Positions 1-9,908 are shown, counted from the first letter of the stretch. The stretch is 46,513 nt of DNA from an uncultured Chitinophagaceae bacterium (GCA_903895845.1 CAITVK010000057.1:1-46513); one strand, 5' to 3'. Notes: generated by a model from the sequence alone, not told the origin. Numbers and translations are program-made.

Positions 1-95
1 AAGGCTTAAATAACTTCTTTTATACGCTGAATAAGTTCTTTTAGGTCTTGAATAAGTTCTTTTAAGCTTCAAATAAGTTCTTTTAAGAGCTGAAA
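1..95. repeat. 21-bp tandem repeat array A1 (cut by window edge)
   Basis: About four head-to-tail units of 21 bp, each with the core AATAAGTTCTTTT (first copy AATAACTTCTTTT) followed by a variable linker of about 8 bases. The same core and period return at about 15370-15590, so the two are copies of one repeat family. No spacers separate the units, which excludes a CRISPR array. The array may continue left of the window. The rest of the gap up to the gene at 273 shows no recognisable feature. Confidence 0.85.
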
Positions 96-272
96 GAAGC
101 CCGAAATAGTTAGGTTTTCGATTACTTAGATACAAAAAAATCGGACTCCGGCAAAAAAGGTTCAACGAGGTAAGGTTATACGGTGCCGATAGCCAACGCA
201 ATTGCCTTTAAACAGTTGAATTAATCTTTACAAGACAAGCACTTATTTTTTCACGGATTAATAGGAAACAAT

Positions 273-965
273 ATGGAAAAAAAGTTTTATCTGCCCGATG
301 GTGACAATGAAAGGGAAGTGTGGTTGACCAATTTTCAGACTGAATTTGCTGCTTTGGCATTGATAACGGCTTGGGGAATTACTGCCCCACAACTGCTTTC
401 GGTGTCGAACGATGCAAATGCCTTTAGGTATAGCCTTGTGTTTTTGGAAGCTGCAAAAGCTTTTGCTAAAACAAGTACCACCACGAAGGATGTGCTGAAT
501 GATGGCGCTTCAACAACTATACCTCAAGCTTTTCCTGTGTTTACACCTCCTGCTGGTGCGCCAACGCCTGTGCCGCCAGGTATTTTTCAGAGAATAACCC
601 TTTTGGTGGGTCAAATCAAGAAGAATGCCTTGTACACAGAAACAGTTGGTAAAGCTTTGAAGATTATCGGTTCGGACATTGTAATCGATTTCTCTACGGC
701 ACAACCAGTGTTGACCCTTGGGTTTGAAGGTGGTCATGTTCATGTTAAATACATAAGAGGTCATGCAGATGGACTCTTGTTGTATAGTATGCGCGGCACA
801 GAAACGGTGTTTACACTTTTGGCTACAGTTACAAAAACCACTTTTATTGATACCCGCCCCAACGAAGTAGTTGGGCAAGCCGAAAAAAGGCAATACCGGG
901 CATTCTTTATGGTGGCTGATGTGATGGTAGGCATAGAAAGCGCTGTATTTAGCATTACTTGCTAA
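273..965 (+). CDS. Hypothetical protein with Fn3-like C-terminus
   Basis: A 230-residue protein that I cannot assign to a named family. It has no signal peptide or membrane segment. Residues 1-130 look helical with a Pro/Thr/Ala-rich stretch near 85-105 (PVFTPPAGAPTPVPPG). The last 100 residues read like a fibronectin type III fold: alternating beta segments, then a TTFIDTR turn, a YRAFF strand and a closing AVFSIT strand. The layout resembles the protein at 44390-45001, so the two may be distant paralogues. The ATG at 273 is the only sensible start. It stands alone, with repeat array A1 upstream and a strong terminator directly downstream. Function unknown; a structural or binding role is only a guess. 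Confidence 0.75.
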   Translation: MEKKFYLPDGDNEREVWLTNFQTEFAALALITAWGITAPQLLSVSNDANAFRYSLVFLEAAKAFAKTSTTTKDVLNDGASTTIPQAFPVFTPPAGAPTPVPPGIFQRITLLVGQIKKNALYTETVGKALKIIGSDIVIDFSTAQPVLTLGFEGGHVHVKYIRGHADGLLLYSMRGTETVFTLLATVTKTTFIDTRPNEVVGQAEKRQYRAFFMVADVMVGIESAVFSITC

Positions 966-984
966 TGGAAATTGATTGAAGTTG

Positions 985-1024
985 AATGGGCAGCAACCTT
1001 AAAAAAGTTGCTGCCCATTTTTTT
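985..1024 (+). terminator. Rho-independent terminator
   Basis: A 13-bp perfect stem (AATGGGCAGCAAC with GTTGCTGCCCATT) around a short A-rich loop, followed by a run of T. It begins 19 bases after the stop codon of the gene ending at 965 and also separates it from the convergent gene ending at 1038. Confidence 0.85.
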
Positions 1025-1037
1025 GATAAGAGCCAAA

Positions 1038-1979
1038 CTATTTTGCCATTTTAAACAATTCCGTCATCTCAGACATCATCTTGGGCAGTACCTTCTGCAT
1101 GGCAATCATCGATAACTCGGTTATTTTTTGCTGTACTATTTTCGTTTCAGGGTCGCGGTGATAAGCAACCAGATAGTCAAGCTCAGCATCGGTAAGGGTT
1201 TTATCATATCTAACCTCCATCCGAAGACTGACTTTCTTAAATATCTCCTGCATAGTTGTTGCAAAAGAAGAGTCGTTGGAAAATTTCTTCATGGTAGAAT
1301 CAAAAATATGCTGCATTTTGTTTCTTTCGGCAGTGTCTTTTATTTGGGTGGGTATAGTATTGCTTGCAAGTGCAGGAATACTCTTTGCAATGGTCTTCAA
1401 CATATCTTTAGTCATCATCAAACTCACCAACGTATCCAACTTTTCTTTCCTTTTTGGATTGAAAACATAAGACTTATAAGATGTATCCTTAAAAGTTTCC
1501 TCTAAACTTCCTTTCGACATTAAATCCCCAGAACTAGTCGTAATCTTTTTATAGGCACTCGATTTTTGATAAGTCAATTGTCTATCAATCTGTGCCTCGG
1601 TAAAGGCGGAATCATATAAAGGCACCGCCTGTTTCTTCATATTATTTATCATGTCCATCATGATTCTTTTGTACTCCACTCTGGCTCTTTGCATCTTATT
1701 ATAAGTGGCAGTATCTTCAAAAGGCTGTACATCTACTGGCTGCAATGTGTTCCCAGTCAATGGCTTACTAACAGAATCTGTGTTGGTTTTCTTTTTATTT
1801 TTTTGCATATTGGCTATTGTCCGATCAAATGCTTTATCAAAACCATCCATCATTCTATTGCTTGTTTGAGTATTGATAGTAAACAACTCTTCTATCTTTT
1901 CTTTTTTTGTTTGAGCAAACATCGATAGGCTTACAACAAGGGAAAGCAGGGTGGCAAGGGAAATCTTTTTCATGAACAT
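1038..1979 (-). CDS. Secreted DUF2059-type protein
   Basis: A 313-residue protein with an N-terminal signal peptide (MKKISLATLLSLVVSLSMFAQ), so it is exported to the periplasm or beyond. The C-terminal region (about 230-300) carries the DUF2059 pattern TDAELDYLVAYHRDPETKIVQQK, where a helical pair ends near a conserved Tyr/His. The middle is charged and helical (Lys/Met-rich). DUF2059 proteins have no established biochemical function. Two in-frame ATGs lie close together, at 1979 and 1973; the second gives a more typical Met-Lys-Lys signal peptide. It converges with the gene ending at 965 and faces away from mrdA, so it is probably monocistronic. Confidence 0.8.
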   Translation of the reverse strand: MFMKKISLATLLSLVVSLSMFAQTKKEKIEELFTINTQTSNRMMDGFDKAFDRTIANMQKNKKKTNTDSVSKPLTGNTLQPVDVQPFEDTATYNKMQRARVEYKRIMMDMINNMKKQAVPLYDSAFTEAQIDRQLTYQKSSAYKKITTSSGDLMSKGSLEETFKDTSYKSYVFNPKRKEKLDTLVSLMMTKDMLKTIAKSIPALASNTIPTQIKDTAERNKMQHIFDSTMKKFSNDSSFATTMQEIFKKVSLRMEVRYDKTLTDAELDYLVAYHRDPETKIVQQKITELSMIAMQKVLPKMMSEMTELFKMAK

Positions 1980-2387
1980 TGTTTTTAATCGTTTGGGGCG
2001 ATTGGTTAATAAATTAATTACGAGACAAATATATTGGGAAAGTAAAGTTGTTTTTATGCTGATTGAAGAATTTATTTGGTTACCCGTCGCTGTTTTGTAA
2101 GTTAAATAGAACTCAGCCTTATCCTAAAATCTTAATTATTTCTTCCCAACAAAACATTTATTCACTATCCAACACTTTGACAGGCATCAGCACAACAAAC
2201 AACTTACATTTGTTTGTGTCGACTTCTTTTTTACTAAAACATTTAAAACAGAAGTCGGCAATGGCGGTAGAAAGGGAAAAGTTACTAGCAGATTGATACA
2301 CATAAAACAATAACAGTCTGTTGATAACTGATTACCGATTACTATTTGCCGTTGGCTATTTTTACGCATTCTTTCACGTGGCAACTT
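1980..2387. other. Intergenic region before mrdA
   Basis: About 400 AT-rich bases between divergent genes. It must hold promoters for both, but I see no clear TAnnTTTG box, hairpin or RNA. Short open frames here have no family signature and are not convincing. Confidence 0.4.
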
Positions 2388-4505
2388 ATGTCTGTATTCA
2401 ATCAAAGTCGTAGTGGCATCATACAAATAGCGTTTGGGTTCGTGTTTCTGGTCATTATCGGGCAGTTGGTGAACCTTCAGGTGTTCTCTGCCAAGTATAA
2501 ACTGGCAGCAGAAAACAACGCCATCTATCGGAAAATAATTTATCCCGACAGGGGCATCATCTACGACAGAAATGGGAAAAGTATTCTCGAAAACACCATC
2601 ATGTACGACTTGGTGGTAACGCCTGTAGAAGCAAAGGGCGTGGATACGCTTAGCCTTTGTAACCTGATGGAGATTGATACTGTTGAGTTTAAACGCCGGA
2701 TGAAAGAAATTGGCTATAAGAACGGCACCGTGAGGCCAAGCGTGTTCGAACCATTGCTCTCTCCCGAAATGTATGCACGCCTGAACGAGAATATGTACAA
2801 GTTTCCAGGCTTTGTATTGAGCGAACGATCGGCCAGAACCTATCCGTACAGCGTTGCAGCCAATGTACTGGGTTATATTGCTGAAGTAGACTCTAGTTTT
2901 CTACGGAAACATGCCGATGAGGGCTATGAAAACGGGGACTATGCGGGCATCACAGGTTTGGAACGTACTTATGAAAAAGTATTGATGGGAGAACGCGGTG
3001 TGAAACGTTTTATTCGTGACAACAAGAGCCGGATTCAAGGCCCTTTCGAAAACGGCAACTACGATACCGCAGCTGTTGCTGGTAGAAACCTTCACCTTAG
3101 CCTCGATGTAGAACTACAGAAGCTTGGGGAGAAACTGATGACCAACAAAGTAGGTAGTATTGTGGCTATCGACCCCAAAACGGGCGGCATCTTGTGCATG
3201 GTGAGTGCCCCCACCTACGACCCCAACTACCTTACCGGGGGACAACGTCGCAAGCACTATGGTGAATTGGCCCTAGACCCCAGATTGCCTCTTATCAATA
3301 GAACAGTAAGCAGTAAATATTCTCCTGGTTCTACTTTTAAAACCATTGTTGGTATCATTGGCCTTACGGAAGGAGTCATCAATGCCCATACCCGTATTGG
3401 TTGTTCGGGCGCTTTCTATGGTTGTGGCAATGGCAAACCAAAATGTTTGGATCCGGGCTATTTCGATTTTAAAGAGGGCATCGCCCACAGCTGCAACACC
3501 TTCTTTGCAACCGTTTATAAAAGAACCCTCGACCAAGAGAAGCTTGGTGGGGCAGATAGTGGATTGAAGAACTTTAATGAGTATGCTTCTTCTTTTGGCT
3601 TGGGGAAAAGATTGGGTGTGGATGTACCGTCCGAAAAGAATGGGAATCTGCCAGTTTCGTCTTATTACCGAAAAATATTTGGTCGCAACTGGAACTCTTG
3701 CAATATCATCTCCAACTCTATTGGTCAGGGCGAAGTTCAGACAACCATCGTGCAGTTGGCCAACGTGATGGCTACCATTGCCAACAGGGGTTACTATTAT
3801 ACACCGCATCTGGTAGACTCTATTGAAGGCGGCGATGATGATGGTATATTGGATACTTTCAAAGTAAAACACTATACAAAGGATGTACCCGATAGCGTTT
3901 TCCAAGTAGTGCAAGATGGGATGCAGGCGGTGATGGAGTTTGGTACGGGAGCTGCTGCGCAAGTGCCAGGCATTGTTGTTTGTGGAAAAACGGGTACGGT
4001 ACAGAACTCTGCTAAAGTAAATGGAGTGATGACCAAACAAAAAGACCATGCTTTCTTTGGGGCATTTGCACCTAGGGACAATCCGAAGATTGCGATTGCC
4101 ATGATCTGTGAGAATGCAGGCTTTGGTGCGGAATCTTCTGCCCCAATTGCGAGCTTGTTGATTGAAAAATACCTGAAGGATTCCATTGTGGAGCCAGACA
4201 GAAAGGCACGTGTGGAAGAACTGGCAAAGAAGAATCTGATTCCTCCGATGATGCGACAAGCAATGGCAAGGATGGACTCCATTAAACAAGCAAAGCAATT
4301 GTTGTTGCAACAGAAGGAAAAAGAGGATGAAGACACGATTGAAGAAGAGATAAAGATAGATACGACCAGTGAGGATACGGCGCCTAAGCAACTGAAACAC
4401 AAGCCAGCAAAAGACTCAGGCAGAAAGGCGTTAGCTTATTCCAATGCGGCTATCCTTACGGATGAAAGAAAAAATATACCTAACAAGAAACCAACAAAGG
4501 GATAA
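2388..4505 (+). CDS. mrdA: Penicillin-binding protein 2 (cell elongation transpeptidase)
   Basis: Class B penicillin-binding protein of 705 residues that cross-links peptidoglycan during lateral wall growth together with RodA. An N-terminal membrane segment (IIQIAFGFVFLVIIGQLVNLQV) anchors it in the inner membrane, followed by the dimerisation domain beginning at DRGIIYDRNG. All three transpeptidase motifs are present: the catalytic STFK with Ser315, SNS at 442-444 and KTG at 534-536. A charged tail of roughly 100 residues (Lys/Glu/Asp-rich, ending in KKPTKG) extends beyond the domain. The frame opens at a TTG at 2346, but the ATG at 2388 directly precedes the membrane anchor and is preferred. 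rodA follows after 6 bases. mreBCD, often upstream in Bacteroidota, are not in this window. Confidence 0.95.
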   Translation: MSVFNQSRSGIIQIAFGFVFLVIIGQLVNLQVFSAKYKLAAENNAIYRKIIYPDRGIIYDRNGKSILENTIMYDLVVTPVEAKGVDTLSLCNLMEIDTVEFKRRMKEIGYKNGTVRPSVFEPLLSPEMYARLNENMYKFPGFVLSERSARTYPYSVAANVLGYIAEVDSSFLRKHADEGYENGDYAGITGLERTYEKVLMGERGVKRFIRDNKSRIQGPFENGNYDTAAVAGRNLHLSLDVELQKLGEKLMTNKVGSIVAIDPKTGGILCMVSAPTYDPNYLTGGQRRKHYGELALDPRLPLINRTVSSKYSPGSTFKTIVGIIGLTEGVINAHTRIGCSGAFYGCGNGKPKCLDPGYFDFKEGIAHSCNTFFATVYKRTLDQEKLGGADSGLKNFNEYASSFGLGKRLGVDVPSEKNGNLPVSSYYRKIFGRNWNSCNIISNSIGQGEVQTTIVQLANVMATIANRGYYYTPHLVDSIEGGDDDGILDTFKVKHYTKDVPDSVFQVVQDGMQAVMEFGTGAAAQVPGIVVCGKTGTVQNSAKVNGVMTKQKDHAFFGAFAPRDNPKIAIAMICENAGFGAESSAPIASLLIEKYLKDSIVEPDRKARVEELAKKNLIPPMMRQAMARMDSIKQAKQLLLQQKEKEDEDTIEEEIKIDTTSEDTAPKQLKHKPAKDSGRKALAYSNAAILTDERKNIPNKKPTKG

Positions 4506-4511
4506 TCCACT

Positions 4512-5870
4512 ATGGCTACAAGTACACATAGAAATAATAATCAGATTTCTCCCGGTATAGATTGGGTTATCGTATGGGTTTATGCCGCATTGGTTGCTAT
4601 TGGCGTATTGTGTATTTTCATGGTAGAGTACAAGCCTGGTATCAATATCCTGCAATCCTTTTTGGGGGGCAAAACAAATTATAGTAAGCAATTGATGTTT
4701 AGCAGCATCTGTGTGGTGATGGCGATGTTTATCCTGCTTGCGGACAGTAAGCTCTTTACTGCATTTGCCAATCTGATGTACACCTTTGGTATCTTTCTGA
4801 TGCTCGCTACATTTGTAATTGGTAAAAGCATCAATGGTTCCAAGAGTTGGATACCCCTTGGGGGAGGCTTTAACCTGCAACCAGCAGAGATTTGTAAGAT
4901 ATTTACTTCCTTGGCATTGGCTAAGTTCTTATCCCGACAGGAAACTGATTTCAGCAAGCTTCGTTCTCAAATAATTGGAGGCTGTATCTCTTTGGCACCA
5001 GCGGTTTTGTCTGTTTTTCAGAATGAAACAGGTTTGGCGTTGGTGTACTTTTCCTTCTTTATTGTGATGTATCGCGAAGGGTTGCCTCCCGGCTTATTGA
5101 TTATGGGCTTCTCTTTTGCAGCATTGGTTATTGCTACGTTGGTTGTAGAACCCAATACCCTGGCCATTGCATTGACTGTGATTGCGGGTGCTACCATCTA
5201 TTTCACCCGAAGGGCAAGAAAGAGAAACAGGAACCTGCTGGCAACAATTTTGGTTGTGTGGGCGCTTTGTGTGGGGGTTCAGCGTTTTGCAGTACCGTAT
5301 ATCTTCAATAACGTTTTTCAGTGTTACCAAAGCACACGTATCTTTAGTATGGTGGGCAAGGATTATGATTGCAGCCAGAACAGAAGTGCCATGCGAAGGG
5401 TTGCCGACAAAGAGAAGGCCGCCAAAAAGCCGGATGATTACAACGTACGCCAAAGTAAAATAGCCATCGGTTCGGGCGGATTGGTTGGTAAGGGCTTCCT
5501 GAAAGGCACACAGACAAGAGGTAAATATGTTCCCGAGCAGCATACCGACTTTATTTTTACCAGTATTGGCGAGGCATTTGGTTTGGCAGGCTGTGGGGTG
5601 TTCCTTGGGTTGTATCTGTTTTTACTACTTCGTATCATCAACACTGCCGAGAAACAGCGAAGTACATTTAGTAGGGTATATGCCTATTGTGTAGCCTGTA
5701 TCCTGTTCTTTCATATCGTGGTGAATGTGTGTATGACCATTGGGCTGTTCCCCATCATTGGTATCACGCTGCCGCTCATCAGCTATGGGGGGTCTTCACT
5801 TTTAAGCTTCACTATTTTGCTTTTTATCTTAATCAGATTAGATGCCGACAGGCAGATGGTATTGCGTTAA
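4512..5870 (+). CDS. rodA: RodA, SEDS-family peptidoglycan glycosyltransferase
   Basis: A 452-residue polytopic membrane protein of the RodA/FtsW/SpoVE (SEDS) family, which polymerises glycan strands from lipid II with PBP2 as partner. About ten hydrophobic segments are visible. The diagnostic C-terminal block (MTIGLFPIIGITLPLISYGG, then SS) is intact, as is the IGSGGLVGKGF...EQHTDFIFTSIGEAFGLAG region of the large extracellular loop. That loop is longer than in proteobacterial RodA and contains a Lys/Asp-rich stretch (KEKAAKKPDDYN). RodA rather than FtsW is inferred from the mrdA neighbour six bases upstream; the two are surely co-transcribed. Confidence 0.94.
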   Translation: MATSTHRNNNQISPGIDWVIVWVYAALVAIGVLCIFMVEYKPGINILQSFLGGKTNYSKQLMFSSICVVMAMFILLADSKLFTAFANLMYTFGIFLMLATFVIGKSINGSKSWIPLGGGFNLQPAEICKIFTSLALAKFLSRQETDFSKLRSQIIGGCISLAPAVLSVFQNETGLALVYFSFFIVMYREGLPPGLLIMGFSFAALVIATLVVEPNTLAIALTVIAGATIYFTRRARKRNRNLLATILVVWALCVGVQRFAVPYIFNNVFQCYQSTRIFSMVGKDYDCSQNRSAMRRVADKEKAAKKPDDYNVRQSKIAIGSGGLVGKGFLKGTQTRGKYVPEQHTDFIFTSIGEAFGLAGCGVFLGLYLFLLLRIINTAEKQRSTFSRVYAYCVACILFFHIVVNVCMTIGLFPIIGITLPLISYGGSSLLSFTILLFILIRLDADRQMVLR

Positions 5871-6005
5871 GCCTTCCTCAGCAACAATACCGAACACATT
5901 TATAAACATCATTACAGGTATTTAATTTTAAGAATTAGTCTTTAGTATAAATACTTTATGAAAGTTTTAAGGTGAAAGTAAAATGTATCTCGTATTTTTA
6001 TCGAT

Positions 6006-6746
6006 ATGGTAACGATAGCATTTTATAACCTAAAGGGCGGCGTTGGCAAAACAACTTCTGCAATCAATCTTGCTTATCTGGCAGCCCAAGAGGGATACAA
6101 GACATTAATCTGGGATTTAGACCCGCAAGGCTCTACTTCCTTTTACTTGGGCGTAAGCACTACGGTAAAGAATGAATCGAAAAAAGTACTGAAAGGTGAT
6201 CTGGATTTAGCAGAAACCATACAGCCAACCCTATACAAGAACTTATACGTAATTCCTTCCGACTTGTCTGCTCGTCACGCAGATGTATTGCTCAGCGAAG
6301 GGAAGCAAAGCAAAAAGAGATTGCTGTCACTCCTCTCCTCCCTGAAAGATGCTTTCTATCTGGTTATTATAGATTCTCCTCCCGGAATATCCCTTTTGCA
6401 CGATAATATCTTTAACGCCGTCAACTGGATATTGTTGCCAAATATTCCTACCACACTCTCCATCCGTTCTTATGAAACTGTAGCAAATTATTTTACAGAA
6501 CATGAGTTTGATAAGAACAAAATAAGATGTTTCTTCAACATGGTCGACAGCAGGAAGAACCTGCATCACGAAACAATGGGATTTTTTTTCCAGAACACAC
6601 AGTTCTTTAAAAACTTTATTCCTTACCTCAGCGATATAGAAAAAATGGGGATGAATGAAGCTCCATTGGAAACTTTTGCCAAAAGCAGTTATGCCGCCAA
6701 ATGCTATCGAGACTTGTGGGCCGAAATAAAGAAATGCTGTTTGTAG
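6006..6746 (+). CDS. ParA/MinD-family ATPase, orphan
   Basis: A 246-residue P-loop ATPase of the ParA/Soj family. The deviant Walker A motif KGGVGKTT is at residues 10-17, followed by the WDLDPQGS (A-prime) segment and VIIDSPPG (Walker B). Such proteins dimerise on ATP, bind DNA or membrane, and position cargo such as chromosome origins, plasmids or protein clusters. No ParB gene or obvious parS-like palindrome lies nearby, so this is an orphan ParA and its cargo cannot be told from the sequence. The start ATG at 6006 places the Walker motif at the usual distance. It is co-oriented with rodA but separated by 135 bases. Confidence 0.88.
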   Translation: MVTIAFYNLKGGVGKTTSAINLAYLAAQEGYKTLIWDLDPQGSTSFYLGVSTTVKNESKKVLKGDLDLAETIQPTLYKNLYVIPSDLSARHADVLLSEGKQSKKRLLSLLSSLKDAFYLVIIDSPPGISLLHDNIFNAVNWILLPNIPTTLSIRSYETVANYFTEHEFDKNKIRCFFNMVDSRKNLHHETMGFFFQNTQFFKNFIPYLSDIEKMGMNEAPLETFAKSSYAAKCYRDLWAEIKKCCL

Positions 6747-6857
6747 TATAATCTTGACCCCATCAATCGGCTTGTTTACCGATAAATTTTAGTGAACAAA
6801 CAGCGGAAGAAGAAATCAGACTATCATTGAATGTACTTTATATTCATTCTCTAATAC

Positions 6858-9593
6858 ATGAAAAAACTTATTGTCCTCACTATATTATCGTTATTACTTA
6901 CCAAAAACTCCTGGGCAAAGCACGAAAAAGGTGGATATATTACTTATCAATATATTGGCCCTGCGACTGACACAACGCAATCTATTTATAAAATTACGGT
7001 AACTGTTTTTTTTAGTTGCTCAGTATCAGGTCCAAAAGATTTGACGCTTAGTATCTATGATGCCAAACAGTTATCATCTACGTACACCTATCTATTTACC
7101 GGACAGGATCATGAAAATGAGACTATTAAAACTACATATAGCCCCTGTGTCGACAATCCCCCATCAGTTGATGAAAATGGCATTTGCTATCGTATAGATA
7201 CTTACACTAAGCAAGTTACTTTGCCAAACAATCCAAATGGCTATATAATTGGTGTTATTACTGCTGGAATTGGCCCTCCCGGACATAGGGTAAATGGCAT
7301 TGTCAACATTTACGATCAAGGTGGATGTCCTTGTACAGGGGATAAAGAAGAACTGCAATGTTATAGTTCTTGCGGCACAGAACTAGCTTTGTGGGCGAAG
7401 ATTCCTGGGGTAATAGGTGGGCTGGATTATCATAAGAACAGTACACCTACTTTTCAATTTAAGGATACTGTTCTCATCTGTTACGGACAAAAATTCGAAT
7501 ATCAATTCGATGCGATTGACACATTAGACCACGACTCTATTTCTTATAGCTTTGGTCCAGCTCAAGATGGAGCAATAATCACCTCCCCGCCATATCCATC
7601 TGTAATTTATGCTTCAGGTTATTCTGGAACATCCCCTCTTGGAAGTAAAGTAACAATAAACCCTTCCACTGGATTAATTTCGGGTATTGCCCCTACCACA
7701 ACGGGTCAATACATTGTAGACGTTTTTGCAATAGAGTGGCGCAATGGCGTTGTATTGGATTCGCTAAAAAAAGAGTTGCAGGTTAATGTAAACAACTGTA
7801 ACCTTCTCAGCGCCAATCTCAACCAGGTTTATAGAAACTGTGATAGTCTGATCTTATCTTTTCAGAATCAATCCACGGCGTCAAATATCAATCAGTATAT
7901 CTGGACTTTTGGGGATACGGCTAGCGGCCTTGCTGATACAAGCACCTCACCAACAGTTACCCATAAATATACCAAGCCCGGCGATTATACCCTAAGTCTC
8001 TACGTGTCCGACACTGTAAATGGATGTAACAATACCGCCACTGCCCAAGTAAAGGTTTATCCTGGCTTCAAACCCAAGTTTACTTATACGGGCAGTTGCT
8101 ATCTCACCCCCTTCAACTTTATGGATGTAAGCACCACCAACAGTCTAGACTCTATAACTAGCTGGAACTGGAACTTTGGTGACCCTACATTTTCTAATAA
8201 TACGGCTACCACCTCAACTACTTCTCACACGTATTCAAAGCCTGATACTTTATCAGCCATTCTACAAGTAACAAGCTATCAGGGTTGTTCGGGCAGCGAT
8301 ACCTTGCCTGTTTATGTAACCGACAAACCTTACATCTTTCAACCTTTTACCGATACGCTTATCTGCGATATAGATACCCTGCCTTTGTTGGTAAAAACCA
8401 GTGCTCCTAAGTTTAACTGGACCCGTACTGCGGATATGATTTATCCCGATTCTATCAATCCATTGGTTCATCCATCAGATACTACCATCTATACTTTTAC
8501 TGCTTATCAAAATGGCTGTCAGGCATCTGTATACGATACCGTGAATGTATTGAAATTCATTAGTGTAAAATTTGATCCAGACACTATGCATGCTTGCAAA
8601 ACGGACAATGTGCTATTGAATCCTGTTACCCAGGCTCTCAGCTTTCTCTGGAGGGAATCGGATGGTTTAAATACACTGAACAGTTACTCGATAAAAAATC
8701 CAACTGCTCTTCCCATTAACAATGCTACTACCTATTATGTAACGGCAAATCTTGGACATTGTGCAGACAGTTCCAAAGTAACTGTATATGTTTCTCCCTA
8801 TCCAAAGGTTGCAATCATTCAGCCTGCTACCGATACTGCTACTATCTGTTATGGAGATTCTATTAAGCTGAATGCTACTAAAACAGGTGCATATATTGCT
8901 TGGTCGCCCATTAACGGATTGAGTAACAGCAATACCACTTCGCTCTATGCAAAGCCCGATTCAACCACCACTTATGTTGTGTCGGTCCGAGATACTTTCT
9001 ATTGCGCAAAGTCCGTCACGGATACCGTCACCATCAATGTAGTTCCGCCATTTTCTATAAATGCCGGGGACGATACGTCTGTTGTAGTCACAGAAAAGTT
9101 GCCATTATATGCCCATATTGCAGACACTTCCTTTCCTTTCAGCGTTAGTTACCAATGGTCTCCAGCAACTTATCTGGACAATATTTACGCGCAGAATCCT
9201 TTGCTAACGCCTGATATAATATACAAAGACAACATTACATATACTGTAACTGCAACCACAACAGACGCGGCACATTGTAAGGGAACGGGGTCTCTCAAAG
9301 TAACTTTCTACACCACCAAGCCAAACATATTTGTCCCTACCGTCTTCACGCCAAATGGTACCGACTATCGGACACTTCTTCCTATTTGTGTCGGGATATC
9401 CCAATTCAATTATTTTAGAGTATTTAATAGAGATGGGCAGCAGGTGTACAGTACAAACCAGATAGGAAAAGGATGGAATGGACAGTATAATGGAATGCTG
9501 GCCGATGTGGGTACGTATGTTTTTGAAGTAAGTGGCATAGATTACAATGGTAATCCTATTTATCATAAAGGGACTTTAGTATTGCTTAGGTAG
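6858..9593 (+). CDS. Large secreted PKD-domain protein with T9SS type B sorting domain
   Basis: A 911-residue exported protein. The signal peptide is MKKLIVLTILSLLLTKNSWA. Residues about 20-300 form an N-terminal region with many Cys. From about 340 there are PKD-like beta-sandwich repeats (YIWTFGDT...VTHKYTKPGDYTLSLYV and SWNWNFGDP...HTYSKPDTLSAIL), followed by several Ig-like repeats with the pattern TTYxVTA. The last 85 residues match the gliding motility-associated C-terminal domain (FVPTVFTPNGTDYR...RVFNRDGQQVYST...WNGQYNG...GTYVFEVSG), the type B signal recognised by the type IX secretion system. It is therefore likely attached to or released from the cell surface as an adhesin-like protein; the ligand is unknown. 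Array B begins 27 bases after its stop. Confidence 0.9.
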   Translation: MKKLIVLTILSLLLTKNSWAKHEKGGYITYQYIGPATDTTQSIYKITVTVFFSCSVSGPKDLTLSIYDAKQLSSTYTYLFTGQDHENETIKTTYSPCVDNPPSVDENGICYRIDTYTKQVTLPNNPNGYIIGVITAGIGPPGHRVNGIVNIYDQGGCPCTGDKEELQCYSSCGTELALWAKIPGVIGGLDYHKNSTPTFQFKDTVLICYGQKFEYQFDAIDTLDHDSISYSFGPAQDGAIITSPPYPSVIYASGYSGTSPLGSKVTINPSTGLISGIAPTTTGQYIVDVFAIEWRNGVVLDSLKKELQVNVNNCNLLSANLNQVYRNCDSLILSFQNQSTASNINQYIWTFGDTASGLADTSTSPTVTHKYTKPGDYTLSLYVSDTVNGCNNTATAQVKVYPGFKPKFTYTGSCYLTPFNFMDVSTTNSLDSITSWNWNFGDPTFSNNTATTSTTSHTYSKPDTLSAILQVTSYQGCSGSDTLPVYVTDKPYIFQPFTDTLICDIDTLPLLVKTSAPKFNWTRTADMIYPDSINPLVHPSDTTIYTFTAYQNGCQASVYDTVNVLKFISVKFDPDTMHACKTDNVLLNPVTQALSFLWRESDGLNTLNSYSIKNPTALPINNATTYYVTANLGHCADSSKVTVYVSPYPKVAIIQPATDTATICYGDSIKLNATKTGAYIAWSPINGLSNSNTTSLYAKPDSTTTYVVSVRDTFYCAKSVTDTVTINVVPPFSINAGDDTSVVVTEKLPLYAHIADTSFPFSVSYQWSPATYLDNIYAQNPLLTPDIIYKDNITYTVTATTTDAAHCKGTGSLKVTFYTTKPNIFVPTVFTPNGTDYRTLLPICVGISQFNYFRVFNRDGQQVYSTNQIGKGWNGQYNGMLADVGTYVFEVSGIDYNGNPIYHKGTLVLLR

Positions 9594-9620
9594 GAATATG
9601 ATTAAACAAATGTTGTATCA

Positions 9621-9790
9621 GCTTAAGCAGATGCGACAAAAGCTTTGACAGATGCCGTAAAAGCTTAAGCTTTTGCAACGGAAGCTTAAGCAGATGCGAC
9701 AAAAGCTTTGACAAATGCCGTAAAAGCTTAAGCTTTTGTAACGGAAGCTTAAGCAGATGCGGCAAAAGCTTTGATATAAGGAATAAAAGG
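9621..9790. repeat. 21-bp tandem repeat array B
   Basis: Seven contiguous units of exactly 21 bp starting at 9621, 9642, 9663, 9684, 9705, 9726 and 9747, then a degenerate eighth. Three unit types alternate (starting GCTTAAGCAGATGCG, GCTTTGACAGATGCC and GCTTAAGCTTTTGCA), giving a 63-bp higher-order repeat present just over twice. All units begin with GCTT and end in AAAA or GGAA. The GCTTAAGC and AAGCTT parts are palindromic. The sequence is unrelated to arrays A and C, but the period is the same. It fills most of the gap between the PKD protein and engB. Confidence 0.9.
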
Positions 9791-9908
9791 GAAAGCTTTT
9801 ATAGCGTTAGTTATGAAAATCTACCATGACTGCTTGATAAATCCTACAAAAAATACCTTCTTTTTATTCATTTATAGCTCATAACCTGCTACCCGCTATC
9901 TTTACACG

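Noticed and set aside
2063-2296. 77-codon open frame in the gap before mrdA
   Set aside because: It has no recognisable domain or signal and a low-complexity composition, and an opposite-strand frame of equal quality overlaps it.
3273-4400. 375-codon open frame antisense to mrdA
   Set aside because: mrdA has all family motifs; the antisense frame has none and is rich in Cys, Arg and His, as expected of a shadow.
9602-9840. Open frame through array B on the plus strand
   Set aside because: It is again produced by the 21-bp period, and it has no start codon.
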